A stretch of 64,000 bases of DNA from Bemisia tabaci (lineage: Eukaryota; Arthropoda; Insecta; Hemiptera; Aleyrodidae), in the NCBI RefSeq assembly GCF_918797505.1, contig NC_092793.1, forward strand, positions 69,311,660 through 69,375,659. Direction: 5' to 3'. The translations under genes and the position numbers were made by a program. This document shows, piece by piece, positions 54,265 through 64,000 of this stretch (the stretch's first letter is position 1; the number at the start of each line of letters is the position of its first letter). The notes under the pieces were generated by a model. The model saw only the letters and a program-made list of their open reading frames with translations. It made no database searches and was not told the DNA's origin.

Positions 54265-57200
54265 TTAAAAATATATTAATCTTGCTTCGGAAGGATTCTG
54301 TTCAACTGGGCAGTAAGGACATTTTAGCCTGCAAAAGAAAAAAGAGGAAAAGATAATATTCTAACTGAACAAGTGCATAAATAGCCAGCTCATTAATACA
54401 TTTTTCTTCAGCATCTACCATTTTTTTAGTAAATCAAATTAAAAAAGTATAGGGATTTTTTAAAAAGAAAATCATTTTTCCCTTTGAAAACTCAATATTC
54501 TGAAGAGCTTGAAAAAAAACTAAGGATATGTCCAACTTTGGCAGGTTTTGTCATTAGAGCCCACCAAATAATTCGTTTCGAACGGGTCCATTATTTGCAT
54601 TTTCAAAGTAAGGTTTCTTTGCCATTTAGGGTTACAAAAAATCTGAAAAATTCCTAGAAGCTCAATTCACTCTGTACTTTCAGAAAATGAGTGAAAAAAT
54701 GGGTGCTGCTAACCCATGGGAGAAAACAAGAAATTCAACCACCACATTTCACATTCAACTCAGTTCAGGGTAAATTACTTTCGGGGATTGGGTAATTCCA
54801 TTTTGAAGAATCTCAAGTCTGAATGAAATCCTAGGTAAAAGGAGGGAAAACTGTGCTTGGGTACTTACTTATTTACGCTTCCAAGCTTGGTTAAAGCATC
54901 ACGAGAGATCACATGACCACAAATGAGTCTCATGGGTGGATTGGATTCAGAACTCTGTTGTCTTAGAATCGGGCATGCAAAAACAGAGTGATATTTGTGT
55001 TCCTGACCAAGTTCAATTTCAATCTGCAACAAAAGAGACAGCAGAGGCAAAATTATTTTTAATAAAAAGGTGATGTATGCATAATATTAAAACATTTTTG
55101 CAAAAGCTGAAAACATTTCAGGGATTTTCTTACAGAATCACTAATTTTGTTGTTAATTCTGTTGAACAGTAGAATTGAATGACAGAGAAAATTAAGGAAT
55201 TAGTAACAAAGCTATCACATAAATAGGCTGAAGTTGAAATGCCAGGAAAGCAAAAATTTCAATAGTCATCAATGAAGTTTAATTTTTAGACAAGATACGA
55301 AAACTAAATATGATCTGACTTCATTGACTCCGATTTTGACAATATGAACCTCAATATTTTAAATAAAACAGCCATTCTCTTTTGCTGGAGGCTAAAATCC
55401 TTGACAATTTGAAAAAATTGTGCTGTTGACTTGAAAAAATTTAAGGCTCGTTTTTACCTCTTATACCCAAAGGAATCGGCGAAATACCGCTTTAATTTGA
55501 AGCGTCCCTCCCTATCTCATAGAGTTACCTCAGTAACTTGATAAAATAAATTAACTGTTCAGTTATAAATCAAAACCTGAAGGAGCTGTGGTACAGGTCA
55601 GCACAAGAGAAAGACAAAAAAATGAAGAGGTCAAAAATTATGACAAGAGAACTGAAGATAATGAACAAAAAAAGAAGAGAGAGTAAAAATGGGAGCCTGA
55701 CAAACAGCTATTCAACCCTAGAGAAGACACTATTTAAATAATCTAGTGGCACATTAACAGAGTAAAAGACTTCAGAAAGAAACTTAGGGGGGCTGTTCAA
55801 AAATATGTTTAAAATCCCTTTTCGAGAAAGATTTTACTCAATCCCAATGGGAGGGCATTGAACATTTGGACAGACAAGAACTTGATATGATGCATCGTAA
55901 TTTTGCTATAAGACAAACTTTAACATCCCTGTGTCTGCAGTTGGATGTGTAAGCTGAGAGAAGATTTTGAGGCAAAATAAGTTTATTAAGGATAGAGAAT
56001 TCAATACTGTAAAAAATTTATAAATACAGAATCAGTATGATACCTCTATAACTCGAAGGATGCAATGTCATGCCAAGATAAGAACTTGGGGTTGCTGCAG
56101 GCAATCACTTCGCATTTTTCGGTGACCGTTGCGAAAAAATAGGCAAGTGCAATTCCCTAAATGTTGCCCCAAAATGCCCAAAATATGCTCATTTTAGAGG
56201 CAGTGAAATCAAGAGGTGCACCTCTATTCTAAAGCAAACTCACAATCAGTGCCTCAAATTTTTCACCTCCTAATTTCATTAACTCAAAACCCTAAAAACT
56301 CAGATTTTTCATTGCCTCCCTTCAGTTTTGAGTTATCAGAGTTCGATTTAATAACAGAACAATCACACACCGTGAACTTTGACCAGTCCAACGATAAAAC
56401 ACCATCAGACAACAAACAGTGTACAGAAAGACATTCAGCAAATATAAATCCTTAGAAAAGAAAAGAAAAACATTCCACACGTACTGGTAATTCATCTTTT
56501 CCGCTCCACATTCCAGTCACTTGTTTTTGCTGCATAACTTGTCTTATGTTCAACAATGCTGGTAAAGCTGCACAACCAACATTGACCCTGATATGAAAAA
56601 GTGAAACATACATATAATATTCATTACATTGACGTACACTGTCTCTTTAAGGGGCATCAGATTTGTTTCACAAATTCATAGGTGGCACTGGAAAACCCTT
56701 GGTAAGGGGAAGGGGTTTCACGCCTCCATGAGGCGTTACGCAGAACTCCCTCAGCTCTAGAGATAGAAAGAGCCAGGGGGTTGCCTTAAGAATTTTGAAA
56801 ATTTAGACACCTCATTTGCAATTTTGAGCTTTTTTGGAAGCAAATTTATTAACATGAATTTCAAAGAGACAGAAAGCAGAAATAATCATAACAAAAAACT
56901 AGTGATTGTTTTCGATTACTTGATAAAAGAGACACAATTTTGACGATTAAGCTTCAAGGCAGAACACATTTGGATTGTATTTTGCAAAAAGGAACCAGGA
57001 GCATTGCAATGTTGCTAAGATTGTGCAACTTCTTTCGTCTTGGAGGAAAAACCTGATTATCCATTTACAGTTTCTATTTTACTCGCTAAAAACTGTAAAT
57101 TTAAGACAAAATTACATTGTAAATTTCATATTTTTTCAAGTTTTCAGTAATTTTATTGGAAAGGATGAAAATGCACAATCCTGGCATCATCGCAATTCTT

Positions 57201-60200
57201 CTGGTTTCTTTTTGCAAAATGCAATCCATTTATGATAGGACTTATTTCTCTTCTTTTTTAGGGGAATAAATTTAACTAATTCAGAAATAAATTTTCATTT
57301 GTTGTTTGATGAGAATCATAACTATTTTATAAGAGAAAACACTGCGTAAATTTACTTACGAAACACTTAAAGGACTATCCACACTCAGGCCTAAAAGTGA
57401 GCATGCATCTTTAGTAAATGTGTCGACAATATCAGACCATAAATGAGGTTCTAGCATGTGGGCATACGGTGATGCACTAATTCCATGAGGCAGAAATAGG
57501 AACATTCCCATCAGATTTTGCACTTCTAAAGACATAAAAAAATCACCATTAATTGAAAGGTCATTCCGTTTTCTCTAGGCGAAGGAACATATTTACATTT
57601 CGACATTACAACAATGCTTCTCAAAAACTTAATCTTCGCTAGGCAACTGTTGGGCATTTTTAACTAAAAATTTCAAAAAATTTTCTTCTAATTACATGCA
57701 AGAATTAGAAAAATTTTGGCAACAAATTATACAGTTTTAGTTGCTTAAAAATGAAATTGCTGGGGTTAGTTTTGCAATCTTAAAACTAAGATAGGTTGCT
57801 TTGTCTGAGGAATGAAAATTTGCCAGGCTAACTTAAAGATAGAGCAAAACGTGTTATGTCCGACATCAGGTAGTTGCGAAGATTCTACCCAAGGTTGCAG
57901 CACTAGAAACTACTCATGAGTTTTTACAATTTATATTATTTGATTTTTCAATATTAATACATAGGTATTTGAAAGACCCTGATATAAATTGATACATTGG
58001 CTCTCACCAGAGTTCAGGGTCCTAATAACTCCTGGCCATGACTATCAATTGGAGGCCGTTATAAATTGATTGCACCATGTGTAATTATACAGAAAAGTGG
58101 CACTTTCACCCTGCCAACTTTTTAATATGCTGGAAATGTTAAGATTTTGATGGAAGCAGCTGAAGGAAAACAAGTACAAAATTCTCCTCTTCTACATTCT
58201 TGACTAGCAAATATCTTGAATCCAAAATGGCACCTTATAATATGAGATTTTGTTGAGAGGACCCATTCACCAACGGTAAAAAAGTTGATGACCATAAAAT
58301 TTTAGACTATAAATTAAACCCCTGAAACGTACAGGACAAAGAAGTATCTATGGTTAATTTCTTCAATTGCATGACTATACCTGTTTACAAACAGTATCCG
58401 ATTAATTTTGACTAAATTAAAAATTTCATTTGAAACCATTTGAGTGTGCAAACTTTATTTAGAAATGTCAAATTTTTTGCCGGATTTGGTAGTTTTCACT
58501 TTTTTTTTAGGATAAATCTATGATGAATTTTTGAGGGAGGCAACAATGGAGATGTTGCATGTGTACGGGATTTGCAATTTGACTACTGATTCTTATGTAA
58601 AAGTTCGCGAAAAACACGATGGTGCCACTGGTTTCCTCTGAAATCAACTCCAGGGCTTAAAAAAATCTCTCAAGTTGAGGCCAAAATGGAGGGGATATCC
58701 CACCCTACCCTGAGAGTCCACCTCTACATCAAGACAAACTCTCCATGCAAAGATAGGGTACATCCCAGCAATACATTAGCAGGGTTGCCATGTTTTCAGT
58801 TGTGGAGTCCCCAAATAAAGTGGCAGCCCTGTCAATGTATTTGCTCCCTATCTTTACATGGAGAGTTTGTCTTGATGTAGAGGTGGACTCTCAGGATAGC
58901 GTGGGATATCCCCTCCATTTTGGCCTCAACTTGAGAGCTTTTTTTGAGCTTGGGAGTTGATTTCAGAAAAAAAACCAGTGGCACCATCGTGTTTCTCGCG
59001 AAATTTTACATACGAATCAATAGTCAAATCTCAAATTCCTCACACATGCAACATCTCCATTATCCTGCTACGACACAGGACACAGGTAAAAGCAGAAGAG
59101 AGAAACAGTGGAGAGGAAAAAACCCATAAAAGGAGCCTTGAACTGCATCAGATTGCGTTTATATTTTTGATGACTAGTAGGATCCAGAGGATGCACGTAC
59201 CTTTTTCGTGACGTCCAACAAATTGAGAGAAGTGTGTCCTTGCGTAAGCAATTGCTTCATTTTGACCAGTGGTGCCTTTCTGAAGGAGACTTATGAACTG
59301 GAGTTGGTGCAGTTTAAACTCCAGTGATGAATTCTGTAAACAAAGGTAATACAAAGACTGAGCTTCGCTACAGATGGAAAGAAGTTTAAATTAAAAGTGT
59401 CAGTATGGAACACAAAAAAATGTGTCTCTGAAGACTGGAGACGCTTAGGAAAACTGCGTTGGGTACTTCACTGAGACCTACCTAAACAAACCCTCATTAG
59501 AAAGCAAGAGAGCTCATTAGGAAGAGATAATGGTGAAATAAGGAGAAAAAAAGAACTTTTCTTTTGAGGTAAGTTCTTGATTTCCCATTCCCCCTCAGTT
59601 CATCCTGCTTGTCACTACTTTGAGAGTTGATGATCAAAAGGTGCTAATTGCGAGATGTTCGATGAGATATTTTAGTCTTTTAGAGAAGGGAGAGTGTTGA
59701 TAATGATGGTTTCAGCGAATAGTTGCTAGGGTGCTGTGTTTGCCCCTCAATGGCTATCGCCAAAATCTGGAATAATTGAGGAGACACTCAATAAGGGGCT
59801 AAGCACCTACCCTTTAAAACAGTAAATCACAGGGATCATTTGTATTGCTTGAGAATGTGACGAGCAGTTTTTAGTTAAGGGTGCAACAACTGTTATTTGA
59901 GTCTTTAAAAAGGACCTTGACGGTAACAAATATAAATTAAACTTACCTGAGCTTCCAAACTCTCTCGATGTTCTCGAGCCCAATCAAATGCCTGTGTGAG
60001 ATCCTTCTGTTTGAGAGAGTCTAAGATACTGTTTAAGGCTGAAAATGGTTCTTTAACACTAGGTTCTGTTTTCACACCAGCCTCCTGAAACACAATGCAA
60101 ATGAGCAATCATCAGAAAATTTAAGTTAAAATGAGATCATAAGGTGCAAATATAGTTACTAAATTACAGATCAAAACTATGGTTATGTTAGATTCTTCTC

Positions 60201-61967
60201 ATTTTTAGAGTGAAATTTACAAATTGATATGGGAATGAGTGAACCCTCTATGTCAAGATTTATATCAATAAGGTTTTAAGTATAATAGCTTTTGAACATG
60301 ATGGTCTTAATAAGGAGCTTTTCATAAACTTTTGTCATGACAGTCAACATGAATATAGGTAAAATAGGAATTACTTACAGCCACCAACTCATCTACAATA
60401 TCCAGCATTCCTTGGCGAATGAAATGCTGGCAGATAACTTGATTCAGAAGCATGATTTTATCAGGACCGGAGAAAACATCTTCTCGGCTTGTAGATGCAA
60501 AGTCTTGCACAAAATTCTGAAAAAATATAAACTCTATGAATGACCTCAGAGGGAGCAGATATCTAAAAGCATGCTCAAATATTTTTCACTCTCTTTTAGA
60601 ATCCGAACAATCTAATGGTAAGTAAATGTTTATAGCCTGCTTTGATCACTGACTCATCTCGATATTTTATAAAATAAGTACATAGTGCTAACTTTCAGAT
60701 TTTTAGACCCCCCCCTCCCCTCCACACCACCCCTATCATAGTAATACTCTTGTGATGTAGGACTATCTTTACAGGTCAAACTCAATCGCACAATGCTGTC
60801 CCCAACTCCCTCCCTCTCCCCCTTTACAAAAACTTTGCAGTCTTTTGTGTAAGTAAATGTCCTCGTCAATAGGGAACTTGAAAAGAAAACATACTAAGTA
60901 CAAAGAGGTGCTAATCATCCGTTGCATGATCCATAGACCATGGATGGCTCCACATATTTAGACGCTAACTTAAAGTAGAGAGGACCACAATGAGCATTTA
61001 TATTAAAAGTCCAAAAAATGTTTTGAAAAATATGTAATTATTTTTACCCTGTCAATCGCCTTTCCAACTTTAGACACTGTGCTATGGAGATCTCTATGAT
61101 CAGCAGCCAACCTTTGTACACTTTCTTTCACCTTGTTCATCGCCTGTTTCATAATGAGGACTTGGCCGGCAGTAAGCTCTTGATTTTCTGGACCTGAAAA
61201 TGAGAATTTAACGGTTAAATGATTGGTAAATAGAATAACTTTGAGAAGAGCTAAAATATCAGAGATCCACAAAAAATAGTCTAAATAGTCTACAGATATA
61301 TTAAGAGCTCTTAGAGAGTTGAGACGTTTAAAGTGTATAAAACTATACAATTATTAATACCAAGCACAATAAAGGAGAATTTCCCAATGAGAATTATTTA
61401 AACCCGACAATGGGGTCATGTAAACTACTTACACCTCCAAAACAGGTGCACAGTGCCTAACAGCACTTTCCCTTGTAGAAACAGGCAAAGGCTAACACAT
61501 CAGGGATAAACATCGTACTTGTAATATTTAGTGCAAATCTACAAAAATGCTAGAGGTATCTTGGTTCTGCAGGGTCAATGTATCAAGAACGTTACACACC
61601 AATTCTCGCTTGAAGGATCCTGAACAATGGAATGGAATTATACGACGTGTTTATAAAATTTTCAGCTTCCTGATTTGAGTACGGGGTTTTGAAGATAGAT
61701 AAATATGTACTGAAGAGAGGAAAAAAAATTACACTTTAAAGGAACAAAGAACTGTTGAGTTCTTCAATGATATAAGGACTGCTTTACCGCATTTTAACAC
61801 TTTACTTTGTAAAAAGCTGCTTGAAACTTACAAGTTCCGATTTCTTCTTTCAAATTTTCGATGTGGCATGTTAAATCCTGAAGACACCGTTTCGCGTGAT
61901 CGTTTATTCCTCCGAACTTTGATAGAACTTTGTCAATTTCTCTTTCCACAGCAGTGCAGGCTTCCAT
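54265..61967 (-). CDS. Rmnd5a: RMND5, RING-type subunit of the CTLH/GID E3 ubiquitin ligase
   Basis: RMND5 pairs with MAEA as the RING heterodimer at the catalytic centre of the CTLH complex (yeast GID, where it is Rmd5/Gid2). Exons: 61832..61967, 61048..61193, 60379..60516, 59947..60084, 59201..59333, 57360..57525, 56485..56587, 54869..55023, 54265..54328. They give 1179 nt, 392 residues plus stop, against about 391 in human RMND5A, with every junction in phase. The start is [20 protein letters not shown]. LisH lies at about residues 113-140 ([20 protein letters not shown]). CTLH/CRA begins at about 150 ([14 protein letters not shown]) and includes [16 protein letters not shown]. The RING-like domain keeps Cys337, Cys355, His357, Cys375 and Cys378 ([25 protein letters not shown]). 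The protein ends in LIYF, as in the family. Introns host repeats, notably the hairpin element at 58545-59061. No paralogue is visible. Confidence 0.97.
55024..56484 (-). other. RMND5 intron (exons 7/8), nothing recognised
   Basis: AT-rich with short unconserved ORFs. No clear mobile element. Confidence 0.45.
58545..59061. mobile_element. 517-bp near-complete hairpin (foldback) element
   Basis: The left and right halves are reverse complements almost to the centre (about 58803). This includes a perfect 32-bp match at 58715-58747 against 58857-58890 (left part CACCTCTACATCAAGACAAA). Ends read AATGGAGATGTTGCATGTG on both sides. The family recurs at 39629-40024. No ORF of note. It lies in the RMND5 intron between exons 5 and 6, 140 bp from exon 5, so it may fold in the pre-mRNA. 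Confidence 0.8.
60517..61047 (-). other. RMND5 intron (exons 2/3), nothing recognised
   Basis: Pyrimidine- and C-rich near 60705-60835 on the plus strand. No ORF or repeat that I can assign. Confidence 0.45.
61194..61831 (-). other. RMND5 intron (exons 1/2), nothing recognised
   Basis: AT-rich with no conserved ORF, tandem repeat or inverted-repeat element. Confidence 0.45.
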
Positions 61968-62330
61968 TTTACTTACACTAAATACAAAAAACTAAAGTGG
62001 CTAGTCGCGGTAAAAGTTAATAAAAACACATATGTGTGAAGAAAACTCTCAATTCAAAAGAGCCTAAAGAAAAAAAGAACTTTTAACACTTAGTTCAAAC
62101 AGTTTTAAGATGACATTTAGCAGTGGCTGGTGGTTTTCCAAAACAATAACATTAAATAAAACATTATCAAATATCAAATCATCTGTTTCGATAGCGGAGG
62201 TTAGTTCGCCCTCTTTCTGCGACATTATTTTGATGACGTACTAGTGGGAATCAAGTGGCGCGAAGTTTAAATTAAACCGTCGACAAATGACGACATTAGT
62301 AATAATTTCTAATCGGTATTTCAGTATAAT
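61968..62330 (-). promoter_or_regulatory. candidate RMND5 5' leader and promoter
   Basis: Immediately upstream of the RMND5 ATG. The 62190-62300 part is richer in CpG than its surroundings (GATAGCGGAGG, GGCGCGAAG, CGTCGAC) and contains TGACGTAC, which resembles a CRE half-site, near 62235. No TATA box stands out. Inferred from position and composition only. Confidence 0.35.
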
Positions 62331-62510
62331 ACCCGGAAAAATATATAATATATAAGTTTCATAATGCGACGCGACATTTTCGTTCGTTCTATTTTCTATT
62401 AATGTGACCAAAAAAATTTAATATCATCCGAGTTTCTGAATTGTTACGATGAGGATACATATTTTCCTTTTAATTATGGTAAAAACTAAACCAGAAAGTC
62501 AAAAATTATG

Positions 62511-62740
62511 TAGGCAGGCGCTAATATGCGTTTCACATCAACTGATCGACTGCAGTGAGTATGGCGTAATGCGAGAAGTATTCATGCTGTCCGTAGGCGC
62601 TAATATGGGCGGTGCGCGGCGGGTGCGCCGATCGCACGGTTTTGCGCAATGCGTGAAGTATTCCTTAAGTCTTGCAGGCGCTAATATATGTTTAACGCCT
62701 GCCGCGCTGTATTTGGCGCGATTATTTGAACTCGCGTTAG
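62511..62740. repeat. CpG-rich tandem repeat, ~80-bp period, ~2.7 copies
   Basis: GGCGCTAATAT recurs near 62516, 62595 and 62676. GCGTAATGCGAGAAGTATTC and GCGCAATGCGTGAAGTATTC recur in register. The copies contain many CpG and GCGC sites against AT-rich flanks. The final copy ends in GCCTGCCGCGCTG. It lies upstream of RMND5; short ORFs across it are not credible genes. Confidence 0.7.
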
Positions 62741-63640
62741 AATAATCGTGGCATCGAATAATAGGGCTTTAAAGGCTTATGTTAAGCCAACGCCGTACGC
62801 GCATTCCAACGTTGCCTCGTTTCTTTCGATTAAATATTTTTCCGAGAAAAGTTAGGACAGTTCTTTATACCCACGACCATTATTGAATCTTTTCACTTCA
62901 TTTATCACCTGAAGGTGAGACATCGATGACTTGTCAAAATGCATTTATTTTCCAACTGTTTCCTGCTTTGCCAAACTTCTACCTTAAATTAAATTCATTT
63001 TAAATTCGCGCATTACTGTAGTGGCTTCTATTCGCGCATTCCTTTTGCCTTCTTCACGCAATTCTCATATATTTTCCTCGACCTTTCGCGCAATCCTGGA
63101 TTACCGCGCGAGAGAGAGCTACTCTTTCTATAAGTAAACCCTGAGGAAAGCTGCACAATTTTGGATTCTGGAATTTCTGCAGTCCGGTTTTGATGTATGT
63201 TTTTTACTGCTTTTGTGTTCATCGATATCTTACGATCCTCCTTCTCATGCCGCTATCTATACCTGATGATAAGAAATGAAATTTGGTTTCATTTTGACAT
63301 AAGCTCACCACCGTTGCCACATAGGTGCACGGCTGTATATTTCTCCCTACAGGTTCATATCAATGCCGTAAGTTACTCGAGCCGTTCGGAGACTTCCTGA
63401 CTTCATTAAAACCCTAGGGTGCGGCGGGGGTAAGGGAAGGATGGCGTAGAAAGGGTAAATAGGGGAAGGGAGAGTGGGTCGGAAGACTGAAAGGTTGATG
63501 TTGGCAATAGCGAGGAGCGGAGGGAATGAGAATCTAGTTTCGATTAATTTTTTTACAGTGTAAAGGGGGGGGGGGGAGAACCTAAATATTTCGGTCTTTC
63601 ACAAGTCTCATGAAAAGATATTTCCAGTTAGAAGCATTTA
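62741..63640. other. spacer upstream of RMND5
   Basis: AT-rich apart from a purine-rich stretch at about 63418-63500 and a G12-type run near 63566. Small ORFs look random. No gene supported. Confidence 0.45.
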
Positions 63641-63898
63641 TGGACCGCGTTCAGCAGAAAGTAACCAAGCCATATCACCCATTGTTGAGTTTAATTGGGC
63701 ATTTTAATTTTTTACATGTAAACGGTGGTGCGAATATTTTTTGCTAATTTCAGTGAAATTACTGCCTAGTGCGAGGCAAATTCCTTCAAATTTTCAAGAA
63801 ACTCCGCTCATACATTCTCTTGTGAAAAATAATTCTCTCTTTTAAATTTTACAAAAGCTGATATGGCTTGGTTCCTTATTTCTACTATACGCGGTCCA
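63641..63898. mobile_element. mariner-like MITE with TGGACCGCGT ends
   Basis: Left end TGGACCGCGTTCAGCAGAAA and right end, read inward, TGGACCGCGTATAGTAGAAA. Both are followed by AACCAAGCCATATCA, so the inverted repeat is about 40 bp. The interior is AT-rich without an ORF. The flanking dinucleotide on the right is not TA, so the target site is uncertain. Confidence 0.65.
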
Positions 63899-64000
63899 AA
63901 TCTTAAATACGTTCCCAGTGATACGGTTCATGTTAGATGCGGGTAGGGGGGCAGGGGCATTAGCAGGGATACAAGACCGTCACGGACCAATATGTAAATA

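Noticed and set aside
62449..62745. 98-codon plus-strand ORF upstream of RMND5
   Set aside because: It coincides with the CpG-rich tandem repeat; the periodicity explains the open frame.

Overview
This is nuclear DNA of an animal, and the proteins and gene structure point to an insect. A sap-sucking hemipteran is my best guess, but I cannot fix the species. The DNA is AT-rich, genes are split by GT-AG introns, and introns and flanks are littered with small non-autonomous transposons. There are no bacterial operons, CRISPR arrays, or recognisable rRNA or tRNA genes.

Two protein genes fill the window, both on the minus strand and head-to-tail. (1) HUWE1, a giant HECT-type ubiquitin ligase, runs from its start codon at 48599 leftwards to 505 and continues off the left edge. 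I traced 47 coding exons whose splice phases join without a break into 9162 nt, or 3054 codons. They cover the N-terminal armadillo-like repeats (DUF908 and DUF913 regions), the WWE domain, a long acidic and low-complexity middle, and three ubiquitin-binding (UBM) motifs. The catalytic HECT domain lies outside the window. (2) RMND5, the RING-type subunit of the CTLH/GID ubiquitin ligase, spans 61967-54265 in nine exons. It is complete at 392 residues (human RMND5A has about 391), with LisH, CTLH/CRA and a C-terminal RING-like domain. Both genes encode ubiquitin ligases, but I see no evidence that they work together.

Layout from left to right: 1-48599 HUWE1 exons and introns; 48600-51074 probable 5' leader and first introns; 51075-51450 candidate HUWE1 promoter; 51451-54050 spacer with one MITE; 54051-61967 RMND5; 61968-62330 candidate RMND5 promoter; 62331-64000 upstream spacer with a CpG-rich tandem repeat and a mariner-like inverted-repeat element.

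Most of the unexpected structure is in introns. The main item is a probable solo LTR (15671-16832; TG...CA ends, GAGT target duplication). It contains five tandem units that each fold into a three-stem Y shape, with identical TCTGG loops and base changes that keep the stems paired. Others are a 654-bp element with near-identical inverted arms of about 175 bp and TTGACA duplications (21513-22166); a 517-bp near-complete hairpin element (58545-59061) with a decayed relative at 39629-40024; a cluster of GC-rich hairpins sharing a GCTTCGC apex (37780-37866) beside a 1.06-kb inverted-repeat element; two adjacent hAT-type elements (6155-7835); and several small mariner-like or unclassified MITEs. 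In HUWE1 itself, the stretch where other animals carry a UBA domain and a UIM has no recognisable UBA and only a degenerate UIM-like segment.
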